From NCBI GenBank assembly GCA_903824575.1, contig CAIJXJ010000261.1, forward strand, positions 1-64,000: 64,000 bases of DNA. Reading direction: 5' to 3'. This DNA is from an uncultured Methylobacillus sp. (GTDB lineage Bacteria > Pseudomonadota > Gammaproteobacteria > Burkholderiales > Methylophilaceae). The stretch's first letter is position 1. The number at the start of each line of letters is the position of its first letter. The notes under the pieces were generated by a model. That model was not told the DNA's origin, did no database searches, and was given only the letters and a program-made list of their open reading frames with translations. Below, piece after piece: positions 30,305-39,254 of this stretch. Made by a program: the position numbers and the translations under genes.

Positions 30305-31540
30305 TTGAGACTCATTCAGCTCTCCGGGCTGGCGGCGTTGGCCGTCATCGGTGTTGTCTGTCTGTCGTGGAGTGCCACGGCTTTTGATTTTCCCGGATTT
30401 GCACGAAAACCCAAGTTAGCGCCGGTGCGTCCACCCCTGTTGCGTGACAACGAAGGGCTGCTGGTCAAGAGCCTGTTGCAGATCACGCAAGGGCAGAACC
30501 AAGCGGCGCTAGAAACGCTGGATGACCTGACCCGCATCGCGCCCAACTTCAAGCTGGCACAACTGGTGCGTGGCGACCTGCTGATGGCGCATGCCCGCGA
30601 GTTGAATGGTTTTGGTGGGGCGTCAGCCGGATCCAAGGAGGCTATTTCTGACTTTCGGGAAGAGGCACGCGTCCGTCTCGATCATTATCTGACCCAGCAG
30701 AACACGCCGGCAGTTCCGGATTATCTATGGCAACTCGATGCCAGCCAGCAGAACGCCATCGTCGTCGATACCAGCCGCTCCCGCTTGTATCTCTATCGCA
30801 ATGAAAATGGCAAACCACACTATGTCGCAGATTACTATGTCACGGTCGGCAAAAACGGCACTGAGAAGACCAAGGAAGGCGACAAACGAACGCCGCTAGG
30901 CATTTATTTTGCTGGTCGGCAGATGGAGCAACGACAGCTTCCAGACATGTATGGTATTGCGGCCTTTCCGCTTAGCTACCCCAACGAATGGGATAGGCAC
31001 CAAGGCAAGGATGGTCACGGCATCTGGTTGCACGGCACGCCAAGTAATACCTACAGCCGTCCGCCACACGCCAGTGATGGTTGCGTGGTCATGACCAACC
31101 CTGATCTCAGTGCGCTGACCCCCATCTTGCAAAATGGCAAGACGCCTGTGGTCATCGCACACGATCTGGTCCCGTCGGGTGAGCAAGCGGTGGCGCAGAA
31201 AGAGGAGTTGGTGCAGGCGATGGAACAATGGCGTCGCGACTGGGAAGCGCAGGACTCTGACCATTATCTCGCCTTTTACTCGCGTAGTTTCTTCAGCCCT
31301 GAGCGCAATTATGATGGTTGGGCACAGGAAAAGCGGCGCATTCAGTCCGCCGGCATCAAGGCCAGCATCACCCTGTCCAATATCAGCATGTTCCGTTATC
31401 CTGACGACAAGCAGCAAATGGTGGTCGTGACTTTTGCTCAGAGATTCAAGAACGGCATTCTCAATAATGAGATGCGAAAGCGCCAGTACTGGGTGCTGGA
31501 AAGCGGGCGTTGGAAAATTCTGTATGAAGGCGCCGTATAA
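30290..31540 (+). CDS. L,D-transpeptidase (YkuD) with C-terminal NTF2/Cds6-like domain
   Basis: A 416-residue exported enzyme. A signal or anchor helix (SGLAALAVIGVVCLSWSATAF) is followed by a helical region, the YkuD domain (about residues 150-285) with WLHGTPSNTYSRPPHASDGC, in which Cys265 is the catalytic nucleophile, and a C-terminal NTF2-like domain from about 300. Such enzymes form 3-3 crosslinks or attach proteins to peptidoglycan. The start is GTG 30290, 11 bp after the TPR stop, with only a weak Shine-Dalgarno; a 14-bp tandem duplication appears to have moved the start. Start position is therefore less certain than the domain call. Confidence 0.87.
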   Translation: MRKFKLRLIQLSGLAALAVIGVVCLSWSATAFDFPGFARKPKLAPVRPPLLRDNEGLLVKSLLQITQGQNQAALETLDDLTRIAPNFKLAQLVRGDLLMAHARELNGFGGASAGSKEAISDFREEARVRLDHYLTQQNTPAVPDYLWQLDASQQNAIVVDTSRSRLYLYRNENGKPHYVADYYVTVGKNGTEKTKEGDKRTPLGIYFAGRQMEQRQLPDMYGIAAFPLSYPNEWDRHQGKDGHGIWLHGTPSNTYSRPPHASDGCVVMTNPDLSALTPILQNGKTPVVIAHDLVPSGEQAVAQKEELVQAMEQWRRDWEAQDSDHYLAFYSRSFFSPERNYDGWAQEKRRIQSAGIKASITLSNISMFRYPDDKQQMVVVTFAQRFKNGILNNEMRKRQYWVLESGRWKILYEGAV

Positions 31541-31562
31541 GTTATTCCTGAGGGGGTTTGCC

Positions 31563-32216
31563 TTGAATGCCATCCTGAAAGCCTTGTTATGCGTATGCTT
31601 CATGTACAGCTCATTGGCAATAGCGGCAAACCCTCAAGTCGAGTTCCGAACCAATCAGGGCAGTTATGTGGTAGAACTTTATCCGGACAAGGCGCCGCAA
31701 ACAGTCGCCAATTTTCTGCAATATGTGGAGACCGGATTTTATGAGGGCACGATCTTTCATCGTGTGATTGAGGGGTTCGTGGCGCAAGGTGGTGGATTGA
31801 CACCGGATCTGCATCAGAAACCAACTCTGGCACCGATCCGGAACGAGGCCGACAACGGTCTCAAGAACGAGTACGGAACCTTGTCCATGGCGCGCCTGTT
31901 CAAGGCGGATTCTGCCACGGCACAGTTTTTCATCAATGTGGCGGAAAACAAGACGCTCAACTATACGCGTCCGGATTCCGCTCATATGGGCTATTGTGTG
32001 TTCGGACGGGTCATACGCGGCATGGACGTGGTTGAGAGAATCACACATCTGCCGACGCAAGTCATCAATAGATGGTCAGATGTACCGACTCAGGTCGTCA
32101 TGATCGAACAAGTGGCGGTGCTGGATTCGCCACTGCTGGCCGAGAATACCGTACAAAACCCGGCGGAATCAACGCCAATAAAATTTGCTTCATCTGTGAA
32201 AAAAGGAAAGAAATAA
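31563..32216 (+). CDS. Periplasmic peptidyl-prolyl isomerase, cyclophilin type
   Basis: A 217-residue PPIase catalysing cis-trans isomerisation of X-Pro bonds in exported proteins. TTG 31563 with AGGGGG 6 bases before it gives [21 protein letters not shown], a clear signal peptide; upstream ATGs lie inside the transpeptidase gene. The cyclophilin core has [13 protein letters not shown] and the [10 protein letters not shown] block. Relative to PpiA, the C terminus carries an extra Lys-rich tail. It is tightly followed (1 bp) by ppiB. Confidence 0.9.
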   Translation: MNAILKALLCVCFMYSSLAIAANPQVEFRTNQGSYVVELYPDKAPQTVANFLQYVETGFYEGTIFHRVIEGFVAQGGGLTPDLHQKPTLAPIRNEADNGLKNEYGTLSMARLFKADSATAQFFINVAENKTLNYTRPDSAHMGYCVFGRVIRGMDVVERITHLPTQVINRWSDVPTQVVMIEQVAVLDSPLLAENTVQNPAESTPIKFASSVKKGKK

Positions 32217-32217
32217 C

Positions 32218-32709
32218 GTGGTCAAACTGCATACCAACTTCGGCGATATCACCCTGGAACTGGACGCCGAGAAGGCCCCAATTACCGTCGCCAATTTTCT
32301 CGAGTACGTCAACAGCGGCTTTTACAATAACACCATCTTTCACCGCGTCATTGATGGCTTCATGATTCAGTGTGGTGGTTTTGAGCCTGGCATGGAGCAG
32401 AAGCCTACCAATGCCACCATCAAGAACGAAGCCGACAACGGTCTGCTGAACAAGGTCTATACCCTTGCCATGGCACGTACGCCGAGCCCTCATTCGGCCA
32501 GCAGCCAATTCTTCATCAATGTCGCCGATAACGATTTCCTCAATTATTCGGCACCCACCTCCAGCGGATGGGGTTATTGCGTGTTCGCCAAGGTGGTCGC
32601 GGGTACTGAAGTCGTGGATGCCATATCCAAGGTAAAGACCGGTAACAAGGGCGGCCATCAGGATGTGCCGGTAGATGACGTCATCATCGAGAGCGTGGAG
32701 GCGAGCTGA
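32218..32709 (+). CDS. ppiB: Cytosolic peptidyl-prolyl isomerase B, cyclophilin type
   Basis: A 163-residue cyclophilin without a signal peptide. It has [15 protein letters not shown] at the start, the catalytic [11 protein letters not shown] (Arg and Gln of the active site), [10 protein letters not shown] and YCVFAKVV. The start is GTG 32218 with AAAGGAAAG upstream. It is paralogous to the exported cyclophilin immediately upstream, and the lpxH start overlaps its stop. Confidence 0.95.
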   Translation: MVKLHTNFGDITLELDAEKAPITVANFLEYVNSGFYNNTIFHRVIDGFMIQCGGFEPGMEQKPTNATIKNEADNGLLNKVYTLAMARTPSPHSASSQFFINVADNDFLNYSAPTSSGWGYCVFAKVVAGTEVVDAISKVKTGNKGGHQDVPVDDVIIESVEAS

Positions 32710-33437
32710 AGCCGGTTTTCCTGATCTCGGACTTGCATCTGTGCGCGAGTCAAACCCATACCACGCAGTTGTTACTGGATTTTCTCGGCACCACGGCGCG
32801 TGAGGCCGGGAGCCTCTATGTGCTGGGTGATCTGTTTGAATCTTGGGCCGGCGATGATGTGTTGGCGAATGATGCGCATGCGCGGGAGGTGGCGGGTGGG
32901 TTCAAGGCCTTGTCGCAAAGCGGTACGCTGGTTGCCATCATGCATGGTAACCGCGACTTTCTGCTAGGGCAGAATTTTGCCCGTGCGGCCGGCGCGACCC
33001 TGTTGCCGGATCCGGTCGAGACTAGCGTGAGCGGTCAACGCGTATTGCTAAGCCATGGCGATATCTTATGTACGGATGACGTTGCCTACCAGGACTTTCG
33101 TCGGCAGGTGCGCAGCAAGGCCTGGCAGCAATCGTTCCTTGCCCAGTCGCTGGCCGCTCGTCGGGCCACGATAGCAGGCTTGCGACGCGATAGCGAGGCT
33201 GAAAAATCCACTAAATCGGACGCGATCATGGATGTGAATGAGGGCGCGGTGCAAGCCTTGCTCGGAGAGCACCAGTTTCCGGATCTGCTGATCCACGGTC
33301 ATACCCACAGACCTCAAGAGCATGCCATCACGGTCGATGGGCATCATTCCACGCGCTGGGTATTGGGCGACTGGCATCAAAACGGGGATTATCTTCGCCT
33401 TGATGCATCTGGTTGCACGCGGCACCTTATTCCTTAG
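32706..33437 (+). CDS. lpxH: UDP-2,3-diacylglucosamine diphosphatase LpxH
   Basis: A 243-residue metallophosphoesterase that makes lipid X in lipid A synthesis. Metal-binding motifs are ISDLHL near the N terminus, [20 protein letters not shown] and LIHGHTHRP. The DLH motif lies upstream of the only ATG/GTG/TTG available (TTG 32733), so that codon cannot be the true start. The only plausible start in frame is CTG 32706, which gives (M)[11 protein letters not shown], has GGAGG at 32697-32701 and overlaps the ppiB stop by 4 bp (CTGA). This is an unusual start codon. Its 3' end overlaps the convergent Sel1 gene by 11 bp. Confidence 0.9.
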   Translation: MKPVFLISDLHLCASQTHTTQLLLDFLGTTAREAGSLYVLGDLFESWAGDDVLANDAHAREVAGGFKALSQSGTLVAIMHGNRDFLLGQNFARAAGATLLPDPVETSVSGQRVLLSHGDILCTDDVAYQDFRRQVRSKAWQQSFLAQSLAARRATIAGLRRDSEAEKSTKSDAIMDVNEGAVQALLGEHQFPDLLIHGHTHRPQEHAITVDGHHSTRWVLGDWHQNGDYLRLDASGCTRHLIP

Positions 33438-34179
33438 TAGCGGTTTTCTTTTTCCTGGAACTTGCCGCCTTTTTCTTATTTGCGGTTTTTTTCGCAGGTA
33501 TTTTTTTCGTCAACTCCGGGGCATACTTTTTCTGCCACCAGGTGCTGGCCATGCGTTGCGCCTCGACTTGTTGTTCCGGTTGCAGTAGATCGCGCGTTTT
33601 TTCCCGTGCGTCCAGCGCATCCTTCATCGCCTGGTTGGCTTGGTCATCTGGCTCTTGGCCGTTGATGGGGGTGGCCGCGATGTCGTACCACATATAAGCC
33701 CTGACCAGGTCACGCGCAGTGCCTTCACCATTGGCATAGAGATTGCCAAGCATCAATTGCCCGGCATGGTCGCCTGAATTTGCCAGGCGCTCTGTCCATT
33801 GGAACGCTTCCACCAGATCGACTTGCATGTCATACCCTGTGTACAGCTTTACGGCCAGCAGGCGAAGCGCATCGCGTTGGCCGGCACTTGCTGCCTTTCG
33901 CAGCCAGGTCAGGGCTTCGAAAGCATTTTTTGGCTGGTCGCGGCCATAGTTGTAACGTGAACCCAACTCAAACTGGGCGGCAGCATCATTTGCTTTGGCC
34001 ATTTTCAGTAACGCGGGATAGGCCAACTTGTCGTACTCGATCTTTTTTGGTGCAGCCGGTTCCTGCGGTGCGCTTTCCTTTGGCTTTTGGGCTGCATCGG
34101 GGGTATCCCCTGGTTCGGCCGCCAGGATTGAACTGCAGGCCAGTAGGAGAGTGATGCCGGCAATAAATAGTCTGCTCAT
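33427..34179 (-). CDS. Exported Sel1/TPR-repeat protein
   Basis: A 250-residue protein. The N terminus has a signal sequence with a possible lipobox LLAC (Cys about residue 15), so it may be a lipoprotein. Sel1-like repeats follow (for example AAAQFELGSRYNYG, NAFEALTWLRKAASAGQ and AGQLMLGNLYANGEG to residue 165). The C-terminal 25 residues are very Lys-rich (KKIPAKKTANKKKAASSRKK), perhaps binding an acidic polymer. Sel1 proteins are scaffolds; the partner is not evident. Confidence 0.8.
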   Translation of the reverse strand: MSRLFIAGITLLLACSSILAAEPGDTPDAAQKPKESAPQEPAAPKKIEYDKLAYPALLKMAKANDAAAQFELGSRYNYGRDQPKNAFEALTWLRKAASAGQRDALRLLAVKLYTGYDMQVDLVEAFQWTERLANSGDHAGQLMLGNLYANGEGTARDLVRAYMWYDIAATPINGQEPDDQANQAMKDALDAREKTRDLLQPEQQVEAQRMASTWWQKKYAPELTKKIPAKKTANKKKAASSRKKKTATKE

Positions 34180-34275
34180 GAGGATGGATATTACCGGAAA
34201 TTAATCAGGCCTGCCCGGCGCCAGGAATTTTCCTCGATGGCGACCAGACGCAGGGCAAGAAGCATTTCCTGCAGA

Positions 34276-35133
34276 TCAAACCAGCAGGCCGTTCTGGTAG
34301 TCATGAATGGCTTGCTCGATTTCTTCGCGTGTATTCATGACGAAAGGGCCATATTGAACCACCGGTTCTTGTAGCGGACGAGCAGCCAACAATAGAAAGG
34401 CGGCAGGTTCTTCAGCAGTCCCTATTTTTATGGAATCGCCGGGTGACAGAACACCGGCCGTTTGTGCCGCCACGATTCGTCTTGCTGTTGTCGGGCCTAT
34501 TTCCACCTGTCCTTCGTAGGGATAGACAAATGCGCTATGGCCCATCGGCAATGGCGTAGCAAATGAAGAGCCTGCCGGTAGCCGGACATCGAGAAACAAA
34601 GGTTCAGTGCTGAGGCCCTGGATGGCACCTTTAATATTTCGCCCATCAGCCTTCGTGCTACCAGCGATTATTCTGACCCGACCGCCATTGGCCAGGTTGA
34701 ATTCAGGGATGTCTTCGGGCTGGATGTCACGATAGGCGGCAGACTTCATTTTTTCATTCGCCGGCAGGTTGATCCAGAGCTGGAAGCCACGCATGCGGCC
34801 GCTTTCCTGCTGTGGCATTTCGGCATGAATGATGCCACGGCCAGCCGTCATCCATTGAGCTCCGCCGCTCTTCAAGTTCCCCTGATTGCCAAGGTGGTCG
34901 CTATGCAGCATGTGGCCGTCAAGCATGTAGGTTACAGTCTCGAAGCCTCGATGTGGGTGATCTGGAAACCCCGCGATGTAGTCTTCTGCATTGGCAGAAC
35001 TGAACTCGTCCAGCATCAGGAAAGGATCGAGGCGCAGACTGGCAGCCTGGCCAATACTTCGGCGCAGCTTGACCCCTGCGCCATCCGATGTCGGGATGGA
35101 ATGAATCACTTGCTTGAGAGTACGTGTGCGCAT
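34276..35133 (-). CDS. Pirin-family protein
   Basis: A 285-residue bicupin. The N-terminal cupin has the metal ligands in DHPHRGFETVTYML and the later GRGIIHAEMP, as in pirin and YhhW. Some members are quercetin 2,3-dioxygenases and others regulators, so the reaction here is open. It is the last gene of the group cytochrome b561-YceI-YceI-pirin facing a LysR regulator, a set often tied to redox or stress responses. Confidence 0.9.
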   Translation of the reverse strand: MRTRTLKQVIHSIPTSDGAGVKLRRSIGQAASLRLDPFLMLDEFSSANAEDYIAGFPDHPHRGFETVTYMLDGHMLHSDHLGNQGNLKSGGAQWMTAGRGIIHAEMPQQESGRMRGFQLWINLPANEKMKSAAYRDIQPEDIPEFNLANGGRVRIIAGSTKADGRNIKGAIQGLSTEPLFLDVRLPAGSSFATPLPMGHSAFVYPYEGQVEIGPTTARRIVAAQTAGVLSPGDSIKIGTAEEPAAFLLLAARPLQEPVVQYGPFVMNTREEIEQAIHDYQNGLLV

Positions 35134-35197
35134 TTAAATCTCCACAATAAGACCGGTGACAGGATGCTTGGCCACCGGCACCGGCTAGCAATGAATC

Positions 35198-35764
35198 CTA
35201 TTCCTTGACGGCTTCCACGGGAATCGTGATCGTAACTTCGTCGCCGACATAGGGCGCATACTTGCCCATGTTGAAGTCGGTGCGCTTCACTACGGCGGTG
35301 GCGTTGGCGCCACAGGCATCTTTTTTCACCATCGGGTGCGGCATGCACATGAATGACGTCACCGTCAGGGTGACCGGGTGGCTCACGCCCTTGAGGGTCA
35401 ACGTGCCATCGATGGTGGAAATCTTGTCGCCATCGAAATTGATCTTGCTAGAGGCGAAGTTGGCGGTGGGAAATTTGGCCGTGCTCAGGAAATCTTCTCC
35501 CTGGATGTGTTCGTTGAACAGCGGGTAGCCTGTATCCACTGAAGTGGTTTCAATGGTGACATCCAGTGAACCGGTTTTGGCGGCACGATCAATGGTGATC
35601 TTGCCGGAAGTCTTGTCGAAGCGGCTCATTTGGGTTGAATAGCCAAAATGGCTGTAGGAAAAACGCGGCAAGGTATGGGTGCCGTCGATCACATAGGTTT
35701 CCGGTGCGGCGAAAGCCGTTGTGGAAATGGTTGCGGCAACCGCTAAAAGAGCAAAATATTTCAT
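35198..35764 (-). CDS. YceI-family periplasmic lipid-binding protein (first copy)
   Basis: A 188-residue protein with a signal peptide (MKYFALLAVAATISTTAFA) and the YceI lipocalin-like barrel: YVIDGTHTLPRFSYSHFG, VTIETTSVDTGYPLFNEHI, FPTANFASSKI and LTLKGVSHPVTL. Family members bind isoprenoid or quinone-like lipids. Two cysteines (FMCMPHPMVKKDACG) may form a disulfide. It has a paralog directly upstream at 35804. Confidence 0.93.
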   Translation of the reverse strand: MKYFALLAVAATISTTAFAAPETYVIDGTHTLPRFSYSHFGYSTQMSRFDKTSGKITIDRAAKTGSLDVTIETTSVDTGYPLFNEHIQGEDFLSTAKFPTANFASSKINFDGDKISTIDGTLTLKGVSHPVTLTVTSFMCMPHPMVKKDACGANATAVVKRTDFNMGKYAPYVGDEVTITIPVEAVKE

Positions 35765-35803
35765 GGTAAATCTCCTGTGGATTAAAGATGAAAAAGTGGA
35801 TGC

Positions 35804-36367
35804 TTACTTCCCGCCCATGGCCTGGAAGTGGAACTTGATTTGAATTTCGTTGGCAACCGTGCCGAAGTCAGACCAGGACCCCTCGCCGATCGCATAGTCG
35901 GCACGTTTCAGCACGAAACTACCGTCGACGGCTGCGCCATTGGCTTGCGGAGTCAATGTAAAGGGTGTGCTGACCACTATTGTGTGCCCCTTGATGCTCA
36001 TCTTTCCGCTCACCTCATAACGATTGCCTCCGAGCGCTTTGAATCCGGTTGACTCGAATTTGGCATGGGGAAAGGCCTTGGTATTGAACCAGTCGCGGCC
36101 TGCCACTTCGTCGTTAGCCTCATCGGTACCGGCATCGATGCTGGCTAGATCCAGTTCAAACACTGCGCGGGCAGCAGCGGGTTTGGCCGGATCAAAATTG
36201 AGCTGAGCTGAAAACTTCTTGAAATGTCCATCGACGGGGACACCGATCTGCTTGTAAATGAAGTCCAAACTGCTCTTGTCTGCCTGAATACCGTTGTAAT
36301 CCAAAGCGTGCGCCAGAGGGGTCAGCGCCAGACCACTCAGCAATACGAAAATTATCTTGTACCTCAT
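35804..36367 (-). CDS. YceI-family periplasmic lipid-binding protein (second copy)
   Basis: A 187-residue YceI protein. ATG 36367 gives MRYKIIFVLLSGLALTPLAHA, a good signal peptide, with GGGAG upstream; an earlier ATG would put the Shine-Dalgarno inside the gene. The barrel is recognised from DKSSLDFIYKQIGVPVDGHF, FELDLASIDAGTDEANDEV and KMSIKGHTIVVSTPF. It belongs to the periplasmic partners of cytochrome b561 encoded next door. Confidence 0.92.
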   Translation of the reverse strand: MRYKIIFVLLSGLALTPLAHALDYNGIQADKSSLDFIYKQIGVPVDGHFKKFSAQLNFDPAKPAAARAVFELDLASIDAGTDEANDEVAGRDWFNTKAFPHAKFESTGFKALGGNRYEVSGKMSIKGHTIVVSTPFTLTPQANGAAVDGSFVLKRADYAIGEGSWSDFGTVANEIQIKFHFQAMGGK

Positions 36368-36387
36368 GATAATTTCTCCCGTCATGA

Positions 36388-36948
36388 TTAACTGGAATGT
36401 CGTGGCAACATGCGGGTCAGCACGTCATCCTTGTCGATCAGGTGATGCTTGAGTGCGGCACCCGCATGACCGATCACGACAGCCAAGAGAACAAAGTTCA
36501 GTGCCTCATGCACTTCACGTAACAGATTGCCCAGTTCCTTGTTCTTCGCCAACAGGTCAGGGATCGGCAACACACCGAAGTAGACTGTCTGAAATCCCTT
36601 AGCTGAACTCATCAGCCAGCCGGTCAATGGGATGCAGATCATCAGCAGGTAGAGCAAGGTATGCCCGGCATGGGCTGCCAGTTCGGCAGGTTTCGACAGG
36701 GTGCGAGGCAACGGTGGCGGGCGGTGCGTGTATCTCCACGACAGTCTTGCCAGCACCAGCAGGAATGCGGTTATTCCGGCCCACTTGTGCCAGGAGTAGA
36801 TCTGTAACTTCCATGGCGACAACGGCAGCTCATGCATGTAGACGCCGGCCATGAATAGACTAAACAGCAGAATTGCCATCATCCAGTGCAGGCTGATGGC
36901 AGTGGAGGTATAGTGGCTACTCGAATCCGGATGCTGCAAGGACGTCAT
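36388..36948 (-). CDS. Cytochrome b561 (CybB type)
   Basis: A 186-residue di-heme b membrane cytochrome with four helices. The heme-ligand His residues are in ISLHWMMAILLFS, SWHKWAGITAFL, AAHAGHTLLYLLM and VIGHAGAALKHHLI. It probably exchanges electrons between the quinone pool and a periplasmic partner, perhaps the YceI-bound lipid encoded next. It is the first gene of the group and is divergent from the LysR gene. Confidence 0.93.
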   Translation of the reverse strand: MTSLQHPDSSSHYTSTAISLHWMMAILLFSLFMAGVYMHELPLSPWKLQIYSWHKWAGITAFLLVLARLSWRYTHRPPPLPRTLSKPAELAAHAGHTLLYLLMICIPLTGWLMSSAKGFQTVYFGVLPIPDLLAKNKELGNLLREVHEALNFVLLAVVIGHAGAALKHHLIDKDDVLTRMLPRHSS

Positions 36949-37012
36949 TTTGAGTGTTCCTCGATTGACTATGTCGACATTAAGCCACCATTAAATTAGA
37001 TAAAAAAGTATA

Positions 37013-37031
37013 ATAATTAGGCTTTAATTAT
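37013..37031. promoter_or_regulatory. Inverted repeat, likely LysR-type operator
   Basis: ATAATTA-N5-TAATTAT (37013-37019, 37025-37031) in the divergent spacer, 22 bp before the LysR start. The size and AT-rich dyad fit LysR-type regulator sites. Confidence 0.55.
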
Positions 37032-37052
37032 CGAATTATTAGATTGGTTTAC

Positions 37053-37952
37053 ATGATGCATCCGCAAATAACGCTGGAACAATGGAGGTCTCTGATCGCC
37101 GTCGTCGAGGCGGGCGGCTATGCGCAGGCGGCCGAAAAACTCTATAAAAGCCAGTCGGCGGTAACCTACGCGGTCCAGAAAATAGAGACGCTGCTTGAAG
37201 TCAAGGCCTTCAAGATTCAAGGCCGCAAGGCGATGCTGACGCTGACAGGGCAAATGCTTTACCGTCGCGCATTGGCGCTGGTCGAGGAAGCAGGCGATCT
37301 GGAAAGCGCCGCACATGCGCTCTCCGCTGGCTGGGAGGCCGTCATTGGGATTGCCTCTGAAATATTGTTTCCTTCGCACATTCTCTTGAAATGTCTGGAC
37401 CGATTTGGTCAGGAAAGCCCCCGTACTAGAGTCGAACTGATTGAGTCGGTACTAGGTGGAACTTCCGAGGCCCTGCAGAGCGGTGAGGTTGATCTGGCCA
37501 TTTCGCCACAACTTCCGACCGGTGTTTTGGGTGAACTCCTGACGCGTATCCGCCTGATCGCAGTCGCGCATGCAGATCATCCGCTTAACCGCCAGAGTCG
37601 AGAATTGACGAACCGTGACTTGCGAGCGCATCGTCATCTGGTGGTGCGAGATTCCGGCGTTAAACGTGACTTGCGTGCGGTCACCGTTGAGGTTGATCAG
37701 CGCTGGACGGTAAGTCAGGTCGAAACTTCGATTCGTGCGGTTTGCATGGGTTATGGGTTTGCCTGGCTACCGGAGGAGCATATACGGGACGAACTGGATC
37801 GAGGAATTTTACGGCCTCTTTCTTTGCGCGAGGGTGGAGTACGTGAAATCCCATTGTATCTGATTGTCGCAGATCCGGATTTCGCCGGATCTGGAGTGAG
37901 ACGTCTGGCTGAAATCATTAAGCAAGAAGTGGGGTCATGGACTATTCCCTGA
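37053..37952 (+). CDS. LysR-family transcriptional regulator
   Basis: A 299-residue regulator. The N-terminal winged helix-turn-helix (ITLEQWRSLIAVVEAGGYAQ and then AAEKLYKSQSAVTYAVQKIE) is canonical, followed by a two-lobed effector domain (about residues 90-295). ATG 37053 (or 37056) is chosen; the in-frame TTG upstream has no better Shine-Dalgarno. It is divergently placed from the cytochrome b561-YceI-pirin group and most likely controls it through the operator at 37013-37031. The effector is unknown. Confidence 0.9.
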   Translation: MMHPQITLEQWRSLIAVVEAGGYAQAAEKLYKSQSAVTYAVQKIETLLEVKAFKIQGRKAMLTLTGQMLYRRALALVEEAGDLESAAHALSAGWEAVIGIASEILFPSHILLKCLDRFGQESPRTRVELIESVLGGTSEALQSGEVDLAISPQLPTGVLGELLTRIRLIAVAHADHPLNRQSRELTNRDLRAHRHLVVRDSGVKRDLRAVTVEVDQRWTVSQVETSIRAVCMGYGFAWLPEEHIRDELDRGILRPLSLREGGVREIPLYLIVADPDFAGSGVRRLAEIIKQEVGSWTIP

Positions 37953-38053
37953 ATTAAGGCTGCACAACAGGCCTTGCTTGCCATGGCCATGATGTGTAGT
38001 CGTTAAAAAGCCTGCACCAGGCCAAGCCTCTTAGCGCACGCTCGTTATGGGAA

Positions 38054-39163
38054 CTACTGGAAGAAGGTCTTCACCTTTTCCATCCATGATTTTGCCCTTG
38101 GGCTATGCTTCTGCGCGTCCTGCTGGTTGAGATCTTCCATTTCGCGCAACAGTTCCTTCTGGCGCTCGGTCAGCTTGACCGGGGTTTCTACCATGACGTG
38201 GCAGATCAGGTCGCCGTGTTCGCTAGTGCGGAGTGGTTTGATGCCTTTGCCACGCAGGCGGAACTTGGCGCCGGTCTGGGTTTCGGCCGGGATTTTCATC
38301 TTGGCGTGGCCATCGAGAGTCGGAATTTCAATTTCGCCACCGAGGGCTGCCACGGTGAAGCTGATTGGCATCTCGCAATGTAGGTCGCCGCCATCGCGTT
38401 GGAAAATGCTGTGTGCCTTCAGGTGCACGACCACATAAAGGTCACCGGGCGGCCCGCCGTTGACGCCGGCTTCGCCTTCGCCTGACAAACGAATGCGATC
38501 GCCTTCATCCACGCCTGCCGGAATCTTGACGGCGAGTGTCTTGTGCTGTTTGACGCGACCATCACCACGGCAGGTGGGGCAGGGTTCTTTGATCATCTTG
38601 CCGTTGCCTTGGCATTTTGGGCAAGTCTGTTGGATCGAGAAAAAGCCCTGCTGCACACGTACCTGACCGTGGCCGCCACAGCTGGTGCAGGTGACGGGCG
38701 AGGTGCCGGGCTTGGCACCGCTGCCGTGACAGGTCTCGCATGAAGCCATGACAGGAATGCGGATCTTGGACTCAGTGCCGCGTGCCGCTTCTTCGAGCGT
38801 GATTTCCATGTTGTAGCGCAGATCGGCTCCACGGTAGACGTTGGAGCGTCGACTGCCGCCACCGCCGAAGATATCGCCAAAGATATCGCCAAAGGCATCA
38901 GAAAAATTACCAGATCCGCTGCCCATACCAGCCTGTCCATCAACGCCGGCATGACCGTGCTGGTCGTAGGCTGCACGTTTTTGTGCGTCTGACAGGATCT
39001 CGTAGGCTTCCTTGGCCTCCTTGAAGCTGTCCTCCGCCTTCGGATTGTCCGGGTTGCGGTCAGGATGAAACTTCATGGCCAGCTTGCGGTAGGCCTTCTT
39101 GATGTCATCGTCACTGGCATCGCGGTTAATGCCGAGAACTTCGTAGTAATCTTTTTTTGCCAT
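38054..39163 (-). CDS. dnaJ: Chaperone DnaJ
   Basis: A 369-residue Hsp40 that delivers unfolded proteins to DnaK and triggers its ATPase. The J domain has the HPD motif in [12 protein letters not shown], then a Gly/Phe-rich linker, the four-CxxCxGxG zinc region ([32 protein letters not shown]) and the C-terminal substrate-binding domains. It is third in grpE-dnaK-dnaJ; a palindromic repeat lies in the dnaK spacer. Confidence 0.98.
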   Translation of the reverse strand: MAKKDYYEVLGINRDASDDDIKKAYRKLAMKFHPDRNPDNPKAEDSFKEAKEAYEILSDAQKRAAYDQHGHAGVDGQAGMGSGSGNFSDAFGDIFGDIFGGGGSRRSNVYRGADLRYNMEITLEEAARGTESKIRIPVMASCETCHGSGAKPGTSPVTCTSCGGHGQVRVQQGFFSIQQTCPKCQGNGKMIKEPCPTCRGDGRVKQHKTLAVKIPAGVDEGDRIRLSGEGEAGVNGGPPGDLYVVVHLKAHSIFQRDGGDLHCEMPISFTVAALGGEIEIPTLDGHAKMKIPAETQTGAKFRLRGKGIKPLRTSEHGDLICHVMVETPVKLTERQKELLREMEDLNQQDAQKHSPRAKSWMEKVKTFFQ

Positions 39164-39170
39164 TTAAAAT

Positions 39171-39254
39171 AGGGCCTAGGGGCTAGGGGCTAGGGGTTAG
39201 GATTAGGGGCGGGGGTTCGGGATTTTTAATCCCTAGTCCCCAGCCCCTAGTCCC
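39171..39254. repeat. CTAG-rich inverted-repeat element between dnaK and dnaJ
   Basis: Left arm with three CTAGGGG-type units, right arm with CCCTAGTCCCC and CCCCTAGTCCC, complementary to each other. It ends exactly at the dnaK stop and is related to the element at 21811-21900. In RNA it would form a strong hairpin between two cistrons. Confidence 0.8.
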
